From positions 121,161-185,160 of the forward strand of contig NZ_LN929755.1 of NCBI RefSeq assembly GCF_001493375.1: a DNA stretch of 64,000 nt, written 5' to 3'. Shown piece by piece: positions 33,458-41,454 of this stretch. Position 1 is the first letter of the stretch, and every line of letters begins with the position of its first letter. The position numbers and the translations under genes are program-made. The DNA is from Streptomyces specialis (lineage in GTDB: Bacteria; Actinomycetota; Actinomycetes; Streptomycetales; Streptomycetaceae). A model generated the notes under the pieces. The model ran no database searches. It saw only the letters and a program-made list of their open reading frames with translations, and was not told the origin of the DNA.

Positions 33458-33793
33458 ATGGGCGACATGTCGCCCCGCGTGGGGCAACTCGTACGGGATC
33501 TCGGCCGGGACACGGTGGGCGTCTACATGGGCATGGCCGGGCCGTACTTCATGCTGCGGCCCGTCAACGGCGGCCGGGAATGGTCCGTCGCGGCCGGTGC
33601 GTTGCGGCCGTTGGCGGTCGAGGACGTCCGTGCGGACCTGTCCGACGCCCTGGAAGCGGCGGGAATCGCCCTGCCGACGCCCACCGTGTCGCTCACCGGG
33701 CCGCCGGTGATCGAGCTGGGCCGGTGCGGCCTGGTCGCCGCCGTGCGACTCGCCACCGCGCTGCGGCTGGTGGCGGAGGGGGCGGGCGAGTGA
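33458..33793 (+). CDS. Small conserved-looking hypothetical protein
   Basis: This 111-residue protein begins MGDMSPRVGQLVRDLGRDTV, and GVYMGMAGPYFMLRPVNGGREW suggests a small beta-barrel-like N-terminal domain. A helical C-terminus follows (VAAVRLATALRLVAEGAGE). I do not recognise the family. The ATG at 33458 follows AAGGAG at 6-nt spacing. Its stop overlaps the GTG of the next gene (GTGA). Divergent from the TPR regulator, it is probably regulated by it. Comparable small pairs are frequent in accessory regions of Streptomyces genomes. Confidence 0.7.
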   Translation: MGDMSPRVGQLVRDLGRDTVGVYMGMAGPYFMLRPVNGGREWSVAAGALRPLAVEDVRADLSDALEAAGIALPTPTVSLTGPPVIELGRCGLVAAVRLATALRLVAEGAGE

Positions 33794-34071
33794 CGACCGC
33801 CAGGTGCCCGCACCGGAAGCTGGAGGAGCGCGACGGCGCCAAGTTCTGCGCCGGCTGCGACGCCCAGATCTACTTGCCCCGGCGCCGTCCCGTCCCGAAG
33901 GAGGCCGCGATCCGGCGGTACGAGGAGGGCGAATCCCTCGCCTCCCTCGCCCAGTCCTTCGCCGTCTCCGAGACCACCCTGCGACGCCGGTTCACCGAAT
34001 GGGACATCCCACTCCGAGCCCCGGCCGAAGCCTCCCGCCTCCACCGCCCACTCTCCACGTGGAACGACTGA
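33790..34071 (+). CDS. Zinc-ribbon plus helix-turn-helix small protein
   Basis: This 93-residue basic protein has an N-terminal zinc-ribbon pattern (CPHRKL, then FCAGCDAQIYL, about residues 6-28) and a C-terminal helix-turn-helix (AIRRYEEGESLASLAQSFAVSETTLRRRFTEW, about 40-72), similar to Hin/resolvase-type recognition helices. It is probably a DNA-binding regulator. The GTG start at 33790 is coupled to the upstream gene. No catalytic recombinase domain is present, so it is not a recombinase by itself. Confidence 0.72.
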   Translation: MTTARCPHRKLEERDGAKFCAGCDAQIYLPRRRPVPKEAAIRRYEEGESLASLAQSFAVSETTLRRRFTEWDIPLRAPAEASRLHRPLSTWND

Positions 34072-34437
34072 CGTCACCAGGCAGGCCCGCGCCATCGCTC
34101 GCGCCGGCCAACCCCCTTCAGAAAGGCGCACCCGCATGACCACCGAACTCGCGAGGGGCTCGCTCAGGTGATTCCACTGCAACCGTGTGCAATCTGCTCG
34201 GAGTTGCGACTCCGCCGTCGCTAGTGTCGTCACCACGGAGGCCGGAAGCGCCCCGACGGGCGCTCCTCCGCCCCGAGGCGGCGGCAAGGAACGGTTGGTA
34301 CGCGGGACAGATGCTCGGCACGCATGTCCGCGACCCGATGATGCCGACCGGCCCGGTGGTGGAACCCCGGACAGGTCGAGCGGCCGGGGCCGGTTCCCGC
34401 GTCACCGATGGACAGTCATGAGCGAGGAGGGCACGAC
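34072..34437. other. Intergenic region before the DG-rich peptide gene
   Basis: This 366-bp stretch holds an 11-codon frame (34136-34171, MTTELARGSLR) preceded by AAAGG, which may be a remnant or leader. A region near 34180-34245 of more mixed composition may carry the promoter. Nothing else is convincing. Confidence 0.35.
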
Positions 34438-34596
34438 ATGCGCAATGCCCGGATCATCACCGCTGCGGACGGAGGACACGGCGGAGGGGAACAGGACGGG
34501 GACGACGGTTACCCGGGCACCCCTTGGACACCGCCGCAGGAGCCGCCTTCCCCGGACGGGGAGACCCCGCCCGGCAACGGGACGCACCGCAAGTGA
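34438..34596 (+). CDS. Asp-Gly-rich 52-residue peptide, candidate RiPP precursor
   Basis: The ATG at 34438 follows GAGGAGGG at ideal spacing. The 52-residue product has four Asp-Gly pairs (D11-G12, D20-G21, D23-G24, D40-G41) and one Asn-Gly (N47-G48), in a Gly/Pro-rich, cysteine-free sequence (EQDGDDGYPGTPWTPP in the core). Asp-Gly and Asn-Gly are the classical sites of aspartimide and isoaspartate formation. Its stop overlaps the start of a PIMT-like methyltransferase, so the two are co-translated. This is the layout expected of an imiditide-like RiPP, in which the methyltransferase esterifies an Asp that then cyclises. Existence as a gene is well supported by the ribosome site and coupling; the role is inference. 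Confidence 0.6.
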   Translation: MRNARIITAADGGHGGGEQDGDDGYPGTPWTPPQEPPSPDGETPPGNGTHRK

Positions 34597-35771
34597 AGCC
34601 CGGCTCCGTACAGATGGACCGCCCCGGCCGAAAGGAGCTGGGGCGTGTCCTCCTGGAGACAGGATCGATGACGTCGGACTGGACGCCGACCTTCGCGGCT
34701 GTGGACCGGGCGGCCTTCCTGCCTGACCAGATGTGGCCGTTCGACATGGACACGCGTAAGAGCGTCGTCGTGGACCGGGCGGACGACCCGAACGCGTGGT
34801 ACGCCGCCGCAGACACCAACGTCCCCATCGTGACGCAATGGGATGAAGGCGAGCATTCCGGTACCGCGCCGGGGAGGGTATCGACCAGTTCCTCCTCCAT
34901 GCCCTCCGTCGTGTACGCCATGCTTCGGACCTTGGACGTGGACCAGGGGATGCGCGTGCTCGATGTCGGCACCGGCACCGGCGAGACCGCCGGAGCTTTG
35001 TTCCACCGGTGCGGACACGACCGGGTGACCACGATTGAGGTGGACCATTTCCTGTCACGGCGGGCCCACGAACGGCTCCACGCGGCCGGGCTGTATCCGG
35101 AGGTGGTCGCGGGCGACGGGTTCGAGGGCCACGCCGCCAAGGCACCTTATGACCGGATTCTGGCCACTGTGGGAGTCCGGGAGATTCCGCCGGCCTGGAT
35201 CGAACAGACCCGGCGCGGCGGCCTGATCGTCGCTCCGTGGGGCACCCACTACAGCAACGCGGATGCCGTCGCCCGGCTGGTCGTCGGGGTCGGAGAGGCT
35301 TCGGGACACTTCACACGTCCCGTGGAGTTCATGAAACTGCGCGCTCAGCGGGTGTCGCTACCGGTCCACGACGCATACGTCCCGGAGAAGGCCATGGCCC
35401 GGGCCGACACGTCCACCACGGACATCACGGAAGCAGAATTCCTCACCGGGAGGTACACCGCCCTCCCCTTTGCTCTGGGGCTCCGTGTGCGGGACTGCGT
35501 CCAGGCTGTGGCCGACAAGCGAGACGGGGTTCGCCCGGTGTGGTTCTACGGGCTCGGTGACCGATCCTGGGCATGCGTGATGTTCAGCGATGAGCGTGGC
35601 GAAGCACGGGTCTGGCAGTCGGGCCCCCGGCGCTTGTGGGATGAGGTGGAGACCGCCTACCGATGGTGGGACGCCCGTGGCAAGCCCGATCACACACGCT
35701 TCGGCCTCACCGTCACCGCCGAGGGACAGCGAGCCTGGCTGGACGACCCGGCCGACTGCTGGACGGTCTGA
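34593..35771 (+). CDS. PIMT-like protein-aspartate O-methyltransferase
   Basis: This 392-residue protein (from the coupled GTG at 34593; the ATG at 34614 is an alternative) has a PIMT-like core: KELGRVLLETG at the start, STSSSSMPSVVYAML (the PIMT substrate-site motif), then SAM motif I VLDVGTGTGET (residues 122-131), TTIEVDHFLSRRA and GDGFEGHAAKAPYDRILATV. Beyond the ordinary PIMT length it has a C-terminal extension of about 170 residues, as in RiPP-associated homologues that convert Asp to aspartimide in lanthipeptides, graspetides and imiditides. It is coupled to the Asp-Gly-rich peptide gene just upstream. A general repair role is less likely given the extension and context. Confidence 0.82.
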   Translation: MKPGSVQMDRPGRKELGRVLLETGSMTSDWTPTFAAVDRAAFLPDQMWPFDMDTRKSVVVDRADDPNAWYAAADTNVPIVTQWDEGEHSGTAPGRVSTSSSSMPSVVYAMLRTLDVDQGMRVLDVGTGTGETAGALFHRCGHDRVTTIEVDHFLSRRAHERLHAAGLYPEVVAGDGFEGHAAKAPYDRILATVGVREIPPAWIEQTRRGGLIVAPWGTHYSNADAVARLVVGVGEASGHFTRPVEFMKLRAQRVSLPVHDAYVPEKAMARADTSTTDITEAEFLTGRYTALPFALGLRVRDCVQAVADKRDGVRPVWFYGLGDRSWACVMFSDERGEARVWQSGPRRLWDEVETAYRWWDARGKPDHTRFGLTVTAEGQRAWLDDPADCWTV

Positions 35772-35944
35772 GCCCCACGGGCCGCACCACTACAGGACCG
35801 GCCCCGGTCGTCCGCCTTCCGTGGGGGACGGCCGCCGCCCCACATCTCCGACGCCGGCACGCACTGCTCACCACCGCACAGCAGCAATAACGTGTCGCGA
35901 CGCTCGTGTACACCCGCGCAAGGCACCCGACAGGAGAGGCGATC

Positions 35945-36220
35945 ATGACCTTCAGGTTCCTGGGCATCATCCCGAACACTTTGACCGACGAGTCTCCGAC
36001 GATCTGGTTGCATGAGGAGACCGGAGATCTCCTCATTCAGTCGTACAAGGCGACTGAGAGGGAAGTGAGGGAGTGCCAGGAGGTCGGCTCTATCCCCGGC
36101 CACTCCACGGACGTTCCCGCTCACGAGGCGATCATCCGGCTTCCGGCGGCCATGCTTCGATACATCCCCCGACCCGACGACAGCAAGGGAGAGGCGGCAG
36201 GTGCGAGCACCAGCGCGTGA
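35945..36220 (+). CDS. Small hypothetical protein before DUF6879 gene
   Basis: This 91-residue protein begins MTFRFLGIIPNTLTDESPTI and continues WLHEETGDLLIQSYKATER, probably a small beta-rich fold with a helical end (HEAIIRLPAAMLRYI). The ATG at 35945 follows AGGAGAGG. Its end overlaps the DUF6879 gene by 20 bp, so the three genes up to 37580 form one unit. I recall such short proteins beside DUF6879/Scr1 pairs in Streptomyces, but no function is known to me. Confidence 0.7.
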   Translation: MTFRFLGIIPNTLTDESPTIWLHEETGDLLIQSYKATEREVRECQEVGSIPGHSTDVPAHEAIIRLPAAMLRYIPRPDDSKGEAAGASTSA

Positions 36221-36719
36221 AGCCATGGCGAAAGCCCAACGCTCCGCCGTGCACCTTGAGTTGCGCGACAGCTACATGCTCGATGACCCCGGCTTCATCA
36301 GGTGGCGAGAAGGCAAGCGGCTCGATCCCGGCGACCGGTCGTCGTGGTGGGGCGGTTGGCACGATGCCGTCCGGGAAGCCGTGGCGCGCGGGGTAGTCGT
36401 CCGGCGTGCCCGCATCGTTTCCGAGCCGATCAGCGACTACGTGAGGTACGAGTTCGACGGGACGTTCACCAACCTCGCCGCCGGTGAACTTGTCCGCTGG
36501 CTGCCCAGGCGGCAGACCACGGACATCGGCCTGCCCGGGACGGACTTCTGGGTCTTCGACGGCGCGCTGGCACTGTTCCATCACTTCACCGGAGAAGGAC
36601 AGTTGGACGAGGACGGACGGGAATACACAGAGGACCCGAAGCGGGTGAAGTTGTGCACCGACGCCTTCGAGGCAGTGTGGCAACGAGCGATCCCGCACGA
36701 GGCTTACCGTCCCCGCTGA
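36201..36719 (+). CDS. DUF6879-family protein
   Basis: This 172-residue protein shows the DUF6879 pattern: FIRWREGKRLDPGDRSSWW, VARGVVVRRARIVSEPISDY, NLAAGELVRWLPRR, and DFWVFDGALALFHHFTGEG. The family has no established activity. It is recurrently found beside Scr1-like XRE regulators in actinomycetes, where a toxin-antitoxin-like relationship has been proposed. The GTG at 36201 follows AAGGGAGAGG; the ATG at 36225 lacks a ribosome site. The next gene starts 12 bp after its stop. Confidence 0.85.
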   Translation: MRAPAREAMAKAQRSAVHLELRDSYMLDDPGFIRWREGKRLDPGDRSSWWGGWHDAVREAVARGVVVRRARIVSEPISDYVRYEFDGTFTNLAAGELVRWLPRRQTTDIGLPGTDFWVFDGALALFHHFTGEGQLDEDGREYTEDPKRVKLCTDAFEAVWQRAIPHEAYRPR

Positions 36720-36731
36720 TCCGTCGGAACC

Positions 36732-37580
36732 ATGGCTTCCTCACCGTCTTCGAGTGCCCAGCGGGCCCGGCAAGGGCTGGCCAATCGACTTGCTGAGATC
36801 TGTCGGGACGCTGGGTTGACAGGGCGTGAACTGGCCCACCTCTGTGGCTGGTCCGCCGCCAAGTCGTCACGGATCATCAATGCCCGTACACCGCCGTCCG
36901 CCGACGATATCCGGGCATGGTGCCGTGCCTGCGGGGCAGAGGATCAGATCGACGACCTCATCGCGTCGCTGCGATCGGTCGACGACATGTGGGTCGGTTG
37001 GCGACGTCTGGAACGTGCCGGGCTCAGGCAAGCCCAGGAAGCACGGCTGCCGTTGTACGAACGCACGCGCCGATTCCGGTCCTATTCATCGTGGATGGTT
37101 CCGGGGCTGATCCAGACATACGGCTACACGGAAGCGGTACTGCGAGCAGTGCAGCGAAGGCGAGTCGCGATGGATGACGTGACCGAAGCGGTGGAAGCCC
37201 GCATGGCGCGACAGCGCTTGCTGTACGAGAGTGATCGGCTCTTCGCGTTCTTGGTCGAGGAGCCGGCGCTGCGGAACGGGATCGGCGGATCAGAAGTTCT
37301 CATGGGACAGCTTCGTCACCTGCTGACGGTCGGCACACTTCCCCATGTGAGTCTGGGTGTTGTGCCCATGCGGCCGAACCGGTCTCGTATGCCCGTCGAG
37401 GGCTTCTGGATCTTCGACACAGCGCAGGTGAACATCGAGTTGGTCTCGGGTTTTCTTACGCTCACGCAGCCCACCGAGGTGACCGCATATGCCGAGACCT
37501 TCGCCGAACTGGCCGCTATGGCGGTCCACGGTTCCAAGGCTCGTGCGCTGATCACGACGGCGATGGACTCGCTCGGGTGA
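36732..37580 (+). CDS. Scr1-like XRE regulator (HTH plus DUF5753)
   Basis: This 282-residue protein has an N-terminal XRE helix-turn-helix (RLAEICRDAGLTGRELAHLCGWSAAKSSRII in two parts, about residues 17-50) followed by a DUF5753/Scr1 domain: SWMVPGLIQTYGYTEAVLRA, RMARQRLLYESDRLFAFLVE, MGQLRHLLTVGTLPHVSLGV, and VEGFWIFDT. Scr1-like proteins act as repressors or antitoxin-like partners in Streptomyces. It is co-transcribed with the DUF6879 gene and is probably autoregulatory. A terminator-like hairpin follows. Confidence 0.92.
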   Translation: MASSPSSSAQRARQGLANRLAEICRDAGLTGRELAHLCGWSAAKSSRIINARTPPSADDIRAWCRACGAEDQIDDLIASLRSVDDMWVGWRRLERAGLRQAQEARLPLYERTRRFRSYSSWMVPGLIQTYGYTEAVLRAVQRRRVAMDDVTEAVEARMARQRLLYESDRLFAFLVEEPALRNGIGGSEVLMGQLRHLLTVGTLPHVSLGVVPMRPNRSRMPVEGFWIFDTAQVNIELVSGFLTLTQPTEVTAYAETFAELAAMAVHGSKARALITTAMDSLG

Positions 37581-37612
37581 TCGCTGTGCGACTACGGGTC
37601 CGGTCCGGGTCC

Positions 37613-37631
37613 GGCCGGTGAGAAGCCGGCC
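37613..37631. terminator. Hairpin between Scr1-like and peroxiredoxin genes
   Basis: GGCCGG (37613-37618) pairs with CCGGCC (37626-37631) around 7 nt, between convergent genes ending at 37580 and 37678. Confidence 0.5.
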
Positions 37632-37677
37632 ACGTCAGGTCCCCGGCGAGGGGGCGGCGGGCGTGCGGGCCGGTGTG

Positions 37678-38181
37678 TCAGTCGTGGGTGGGGTCGTCCG
37701 TGGTGGTCGTCGTGAGGTGTTCGGTCAGGGTGTTCACGTCCTGGAAGGTCAGGCCGAGTACGGCCACGTGCCGCCAGCGCACGGTGCCGTCCGTGTCGAG
37801 GATGAACACCGAGCGGCGCAGGCCGAGTCCGGGGACGGCGACGCCGAACGCGCGGGCCACCGTCCGGTCGGTGTCGGCGAGCAGCGGGAAGCTCAGCGCG
37901 TGGCGGCGGGCGAACGTCTCGTGACTGTCGAGCCCTTGGGGGCTGATCCCCCACACCGTGGCGTCCACGGCCTTGAAGCGTTCGAACTCCGAGGTGTAGG
38001 AGCACAGTTGCTTGGTGCAGACCGGGGTGTTGTCGCCGGGGTAGAAGACCAGGACCAGCGGGCCGCTCCGGGGGGCGGTAAGGGAGTAGTCGCCGCGCCG
38101 GGCCTCACCGTCGGTGCCGACGACCACGCCGGGCACGGTGAAGTCGGGGGCACGCGTGCCGACATCGGGGACCTTGGACAC
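37678..38181 (-). CDS. Peroxiredoxin, BCP/PrxQ type
   Basis: This 167-residue thioredoxin-fold peroxidase has the active-site segment LVFYPGDNTPVCTKQLCSYTSEF. The peroxidatic Cys is at TPVC and a second Cys lies five residues later, the resolving position of PrxQ/BCP enzymes. It reduces hydrogen peroxide and organic peroxides with thioredoxin-type donors in the cytoplasm. The GTG start at 38181 follows GAAGGAGA. It is divergent from the NTF2-like gene, with about 150 bp of shared upstream region. Confidence 0.92.
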   Translation of the reverse strand: MSKVPDVGTRAPDFTVPGVVVGTDGEARRGDYSLTAPRSGPLVLVFYPGDNTPVCTKQLCSYTSEFERFKAVDATVWGISPQGLDSHETFARRHALSFPLLADTDRTVARAFGVAVPGLGLRRSVFILDTDGTVRWRHVAVLGLTFQDVNTLTEHLTTTTTDDPTHD

Positions 38182-38333
38182 GGGCGTCTCCTTCGCACTT
38201 CCCGGCCGGTGGGGCAGGTCCGGCCCAGCCTACCGGCGGCCCCCCGCCATTACCTCGGCGGTCATCGACCGGGCGTACGGCGGCCGGGCATCGTAGGCGC
38301 ATCGGAACCCCCCGAACCTTCCAGGAGGAAGCG

Positions 38334-38702
38334 ATGTCCGTGAACTACCAGGCCGCCGTCGAGGGCTACTTCACCGCGTGGAACGCGTCCGGCGAGGCAC
38401 TCGCGAAGGCCGTGGCCGACGCGTGGACCGAGGAGGGCACCTACACCGACCCGCTGTCCGACGTGCGGGGCCACGAGGAGATCGCCGGCCTCATCGAGGC
38501 CGTGCACCAGCAGTTCCCCGGCTTCCGGTTCCGCCCGCTGGGCACGGTGGACGGGCACCACCGCACCGCGCGGTTCGGCTGGGAGCTGGTGTCCCCGGAC
38601 GGCGCCGCGCCCGTCGCCGGGTTCGACGTGATCAGCATCGCGGAGGACGGCCGCATCGAGGGCGTCAGCGGGTTCCTGGACCGGGTCCCGGCGGGGGCGT
38701 AG
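38334..38702 (+). CDS. NTF2-like (SnoaL-type) protein
   Basis: This 122-residue protein has the SnoaL/NTF2-like cone fold pattern: YFTAWNASGEALAKAVADAW, TDPLSDVRGHEEIAGLIEAV, FPGFRFRPLGTVDGHHRTAR, ending in a beta strand pair. Members include ring cyclases, isomerases and binding proteins; no specific catalytic set can be assigned. The ATG at 38334 follows AGGAGGAA. It stands alone and ends in a hairpin shared with the acyl-CoA dehydrogenase gene. Confidence 0.85.
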   Translation: MSVNYQAAVEGYFTAWNASGEALAKAVADAWTEEGTYTDPLSDVRGHEEIAGLIEAVHQQFPGFRFRPLGTVDGHHRTARFGWELVSPDGAAPVAGFDVISIAEDGRIEGVSGFLDRVPAGA

Positions 38703-38724
38703 TCCGGGTGTGGTCCGGCCGGTG

Positions 38725-38753
38725 GCCTCCCCGCCGCGAGGCAGCGGGGAGGC
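38725..38753. terminator. Bidirectional terminator hairpin
   Basis: GCCTCCCCGC (38725-38734) pairs perfectly with GCGGGGAGGC (38744-38753) around 9 nt, between the convergent NTF2-like and acyl-CoA dehydrogenase genes. Confidence 0.7.
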
Positions 38754-38762
38754 GCGGGCCGG

Positions 38763-40601
38763 TCAGAACCAGTCGGGCGGGGTGTCGAGCGCGGTCCGGT
38801 CGAGACTGGCCAGCAACGTCAACTGCGGCTCGGTCTTGGGCAGTTCGTGCCGGTAGAAGTACCGGGCGGCCTGCCGTTTGCCGTCGTGGAAGGCGCCGGT
38901 GCGGCCCTCGGCCGCCAGGAACTGCTCCAGCCATATCCAGGCGACCACGATGTGCCCGACCGCCTCCAGGTAGATCGAGGCGTTGGCCAGCGCGGTTTCC
39001 GCGTCGCCGCCGGCCCACAGGGTGCCGGTCACCTCGGCCACCCGGGCCATGGCGGCGTCCAACCGGGCCGCCATCGCGGCGGGTTCGCCGCCCAGTCCGG
39101 CCGCGCGGGCGGTCGTCGCGGCGACGGTCCCGGCCAGCAGCCGCAGCCCCGCGCCGTCGTCCATGATGACCTTGCGGCCCAGCAGGTCGAGCCCGTGGAT
39201 GCCGTGGGTGCCCTCGTGGATGGGGTTGAGGCGGTTGTCGCGGTAGAACTGCTCGACGTCGTACTCGCGCGTGTAGCCGTAGCCGCCGTGCACCTGGATG
39301 GCCAGGCTGTTGGCCTCCAGGCACCACTGCGAGGGCCAGCTCTTCGCGATCGGCGTGAGCACGTCCAGCAGCAGCTTCGCCCGCGCCCGGTCCTCGGGCA
39401 CGGGCGCCGTCCGTTCCTCGTCCAGCAGCTTCCCGCAGTACAGGATCAGGGCGAGGGCGCCCTCGACGTACGACTTCTGCGCCAGCAGCATCCGCCGGAC
39501 GTCGGCGTGCTCGATGATCGGCACCTGCGGCGCGGTCGCGTCCCTGGCGGTCGGCGGACGGCCCTGCGGCCGGGTCCTGGCGTAGTCCAGGGCGTGCAGA
39601 TATCCCGTGTAGCCCAGGGCGGTGGCGCCCAGGCCGACGCCGACGCGGGCCTCGTTCATCATGTGGAACATGGCGGCCAGCCCCCGGTGCCGCTCCCCGA
39701 CGAGGAAGCCGACCGCGCCGGGCGCGCCCGCCGGACGGAACGCGCCCTCCCCGAAGTTGAGCATGGTGTTGGTCGTGCCCCGGTACCCCATCTTGTGGTT
39801 GAGGCCGGCGAGCACCACGTCGTTCCGCTCGCCGGGCGAACCGTCCGCGCCGACCAGGAACTTGGGCACGACGAACAGCGACAGTCCCTTGACCCCGGGC
39901 GGTCCGCCGGGGATCCGGGCCAGCACCAGATGGATGATGTTCTCCGACAGTTCGTGATCACCGGCCGAGATCCACATCTTGTTCCCGAACAGCCGGTACG
40001 CCTCCGGTCCGCCGTCCGGGTCCGGTTCCGCCCGGGTGCGCACATCGGCCAGCGACGACCCCGCCTGCGGCTCCGACAGGCACATGGTGCCGGTGAATCG
40101 GCCCTCGACCATCGGCCGCACGTAGGTGTCGATCTGCTCGCGGGTGCCGTGCGCCAGCAGCAGATTGGCGTTGGCGATGGTGAGGAACGGGTAGGCCGAC
40201 GTGCCCACGTTCGCCGCCTGGAACCACGCGAAGCAGGCGCTGGTGACGACCGAGGGCAACTGGAGCCCGCCGACCTCCGCGTCCATGCCGCCGCCGATGA
40301 GCCCGGCCTCGCCGAAGACGCGCAGGGCTTCCTTCACCTCGGGGATGATGTGCACCCGCTCGCCGTCGAAGCGCGGCTCCTGCGCGTCGTTCTTCTTGTT
40401 GTGCGGGGCGAAGTGCCGGGTGGCGATCGTCTCGCTCAGGTCCAGCACCGCGTCGAACGTCTCGCGCCCGTGCTCGGCGAACCGGGGCCGCCCGGTCAGC
40501 GACTCGACGTCGAGCCACTCGTACAGCAGGAAGTCCAGGTCGCGCCGGGAGAGCAGCAGGGAGGGCGGCGAGGACGGCGAGGACGGCGAGGAGGGAGCCA
40601 T
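38763..40601 (-). CDS. Acyl-CoA dehydrogenase, long FadE5/DmdC-like type
   Basis: This 612-residue flavoenzyme of the long acyl-CoA dehydrogenase branch (about 600 residues) has a middle domain with TGTMCLSEPQAGSSLADVRT and NKMWISAGDHEL, and a C-terminal bundle with the catalytic-base motif IHEGTHGIHGLDLLG. Such enzymes introduce the first double bond in fatty acyl-CoA or related thioesters. The N-terminus is a Ser/Pro stretch (SSPSSPSSPP) encoded by 9-bp repeats. The ATG at 40601 lies 14 bp after the SDR gene, so the two form an operon. Confidence 0.92.
   Translation of the reverse strand: MAPSSPSSPSSPPSLLLSRRDLDFLLYEWLDVESLTGRPRFAEHGRETFDAVLDLSETIATRHFAPHNKKNDAQEPRFDGERVHIIPEVKEALRVFGEAGLIGGGMDAEVGGLQLPSVVTSACFAWFQAANVGTSAYPFLTIANANLLLAHGTREQIDTYVRPMVEGRFTGTMCLSEPQAGSSLADVRTRAEPDPDGGPEAYRLFGNKMWISAGDHELSENIIHLVLARIPGGPPGVKGLSLFVVPKFLVGADGSPGERNDVVLAGLNHKMGYRGTTNTMLNFGEGAFRPAGAPGAVGFLVGERHRGLAAMFHMMNEARVGVGLGATALGYTGYLHALDYARTRPQGRPPTARDATAPQVPIIEHADVRRMLLAQKSYVEGALALILYCGKLLDEERTAPVPEDRARAKLLLDVLTPIAKSWPSQWCLEANSLAIQVHGGYGYTREYDVEQFYRDNRLNPIHEGTHGIHGLDLLGRKVIMDDGAGLRLLAGTVAATTARAAGLGGEPAAMAARLDAAMARVAEVTGTLWAGGDAETALANASIYLEAVGHIVVAWIWLEQFLAAEGRTGAFHDGKRQAARYFYRHELPKTEPQLTLLASLDRTALDTPPDWF
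40567..40593. repeat. 9-bp tandem repeat in acyl-CoA dehydrogenase 5' end
   Basis: Three near-exact copies of GGCGAGGAC encode the SSP repeats at the protein N-terminus. Such a repeat can vary in copy number by slippage. Confidence 0.75.
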
Positions 40602-40615
40602 GGCGCGCGTCCCGC

Positions 40616-41386
40616 TCAGACCGTGGTGCCCAGGCCGCCGTCCACGGGGATGACCGCGCCCGTCACATAGGCGCCCGCGCGGCTGGCGAGGTAGACGGCG
40701 ACGCCCGCCATGTCGTCGGGCCGCCCGATGCGCTGCAACGGCGCCGCCGCCGCGATCTCGTCGCCGAACGCGTCCAGCGTCGCGGCCATCATCTTCGACT
40801 CGAACGGGCCGGGCGCGATCGCGTTCACCGTGACGCCCTGCGGGCCCAGCTCCTTGGCCAGCACCCGCGTCAGGTGGTGCAGGCCCGCCTTGCTGGCCGC
40901 GTAGGAGTAGGCGGGCAGCGGGCTGACGTGCAGGCCGTCGATGGAGCCGACGTTGATGATCCGCGCCGGGTCCTCCAGCGACCCGGCCGCCCGCAGGCGC
41001 GGCAGCAGCGCCTGGGTCAGCAGGAACGGGCTGCGCAGGTTGAGGTCCATCACCTTGTCCCAGCCGCTGACCGGGAAGGTGTCCAGCGGCGCGCCCCAGG
41101 TGGCGCCCGCGTTGTTGACCAGGATGTGCAGTGCCTCCTCCCGGCCGCCGATCTCCTCGGCGAGCCGGTACACCTCCTCCTCGCGGGAGAGGTCGGCGGG
41201 CAGGGCGACGGCCTCGCCGGACTTGGACAGCTCGCGCACGGCCTCGTCGCACGCCTCCGCCTTGCGGGAGCTGACGTAGACCTTGGCCCCGGCCTCGACC
41301 AGGCCGCGCGCGATCATCAGGCCGATGCCACGGGAGCCGCCGGTGACCAGGGCGGTCTTGCCGGCGACGGAGAAGAGCGAGCTCAC
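40616..41386 (-). CDS. Short-chain dehydrogenase/reductase, FabG/RhlG-like
   Basis: This 256-residue SDR has the NADP site TGGSRGIGL (residues 15-23), NNAGATWG, a catalytic Ser in NVGSIDG, YSYAASKAG for the Tyr-x3-Lys pair, and a C-terminal VDGGLGTTV. It reduces a 3-oxoacyl or similar carbonyl group. The GTG start at 41386 follows AAGGGAG. It is the first gene of the two-gene operon with the acyl-CoA dehydrogenase and diverges from the P450 gene. Confidence 0.93.
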   Translation of the reverse strand: MSSLFSVAGKTALVTGGSRGIGLMIARGLVEAGAKVYVSSRKAEACDEAVRELSKSGEAVALPADLSREEEVYRLAEEIGGREEALHILVNNAGATWGAPLDTFPVSGWDKVMDLNLRSPFLLTQALLPRLRAAGSLEDPARIINVGSIDGLHVSPLPAYSYAASKAGLHHLTRVLAKELGPQGVTVNAIAPGPFESKMMAATLDAFGDEIAAAAPLQRIGRPDDMAGVAVYLASRAGAYVTGAVIPVDGGLGTTV

Positions 41387-41439
41387 GACAGGCTCCCTTG
41401 CCTGGAGGGGGTGTGTTCCGGAGTGAGGCTAACCATTAT

Positions 41440-41454
41440 TTGAGCATCGCTCAA
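41440..41454. promoter_or_regulatory. TetR-like operator between SDR and P450 genes
   Basis: TTGAGC-ATC-GCTCAA is an inverted repeat with perfect 6-bp arms, 54-68 bp upstream of the SDR start and in the P450 upstream region. TTGAGC-type palindromes are common for TetR regulators of lipid-related genes. No regulator is encoded nearby. Confidence 0.5.

Noticed and set aside
33790..34071. Site-specific recombinase marking an integrative element
   Set aside because: Only the HTH resembles resolvases; no catalytic domain, attachment site or tRNA target is visible.
34136..34171. 11-codon gene MTTELARGSLR
   Set aside because: It has a weak ribosome site and no conserved features; kept only as a note in the intergenic entry.
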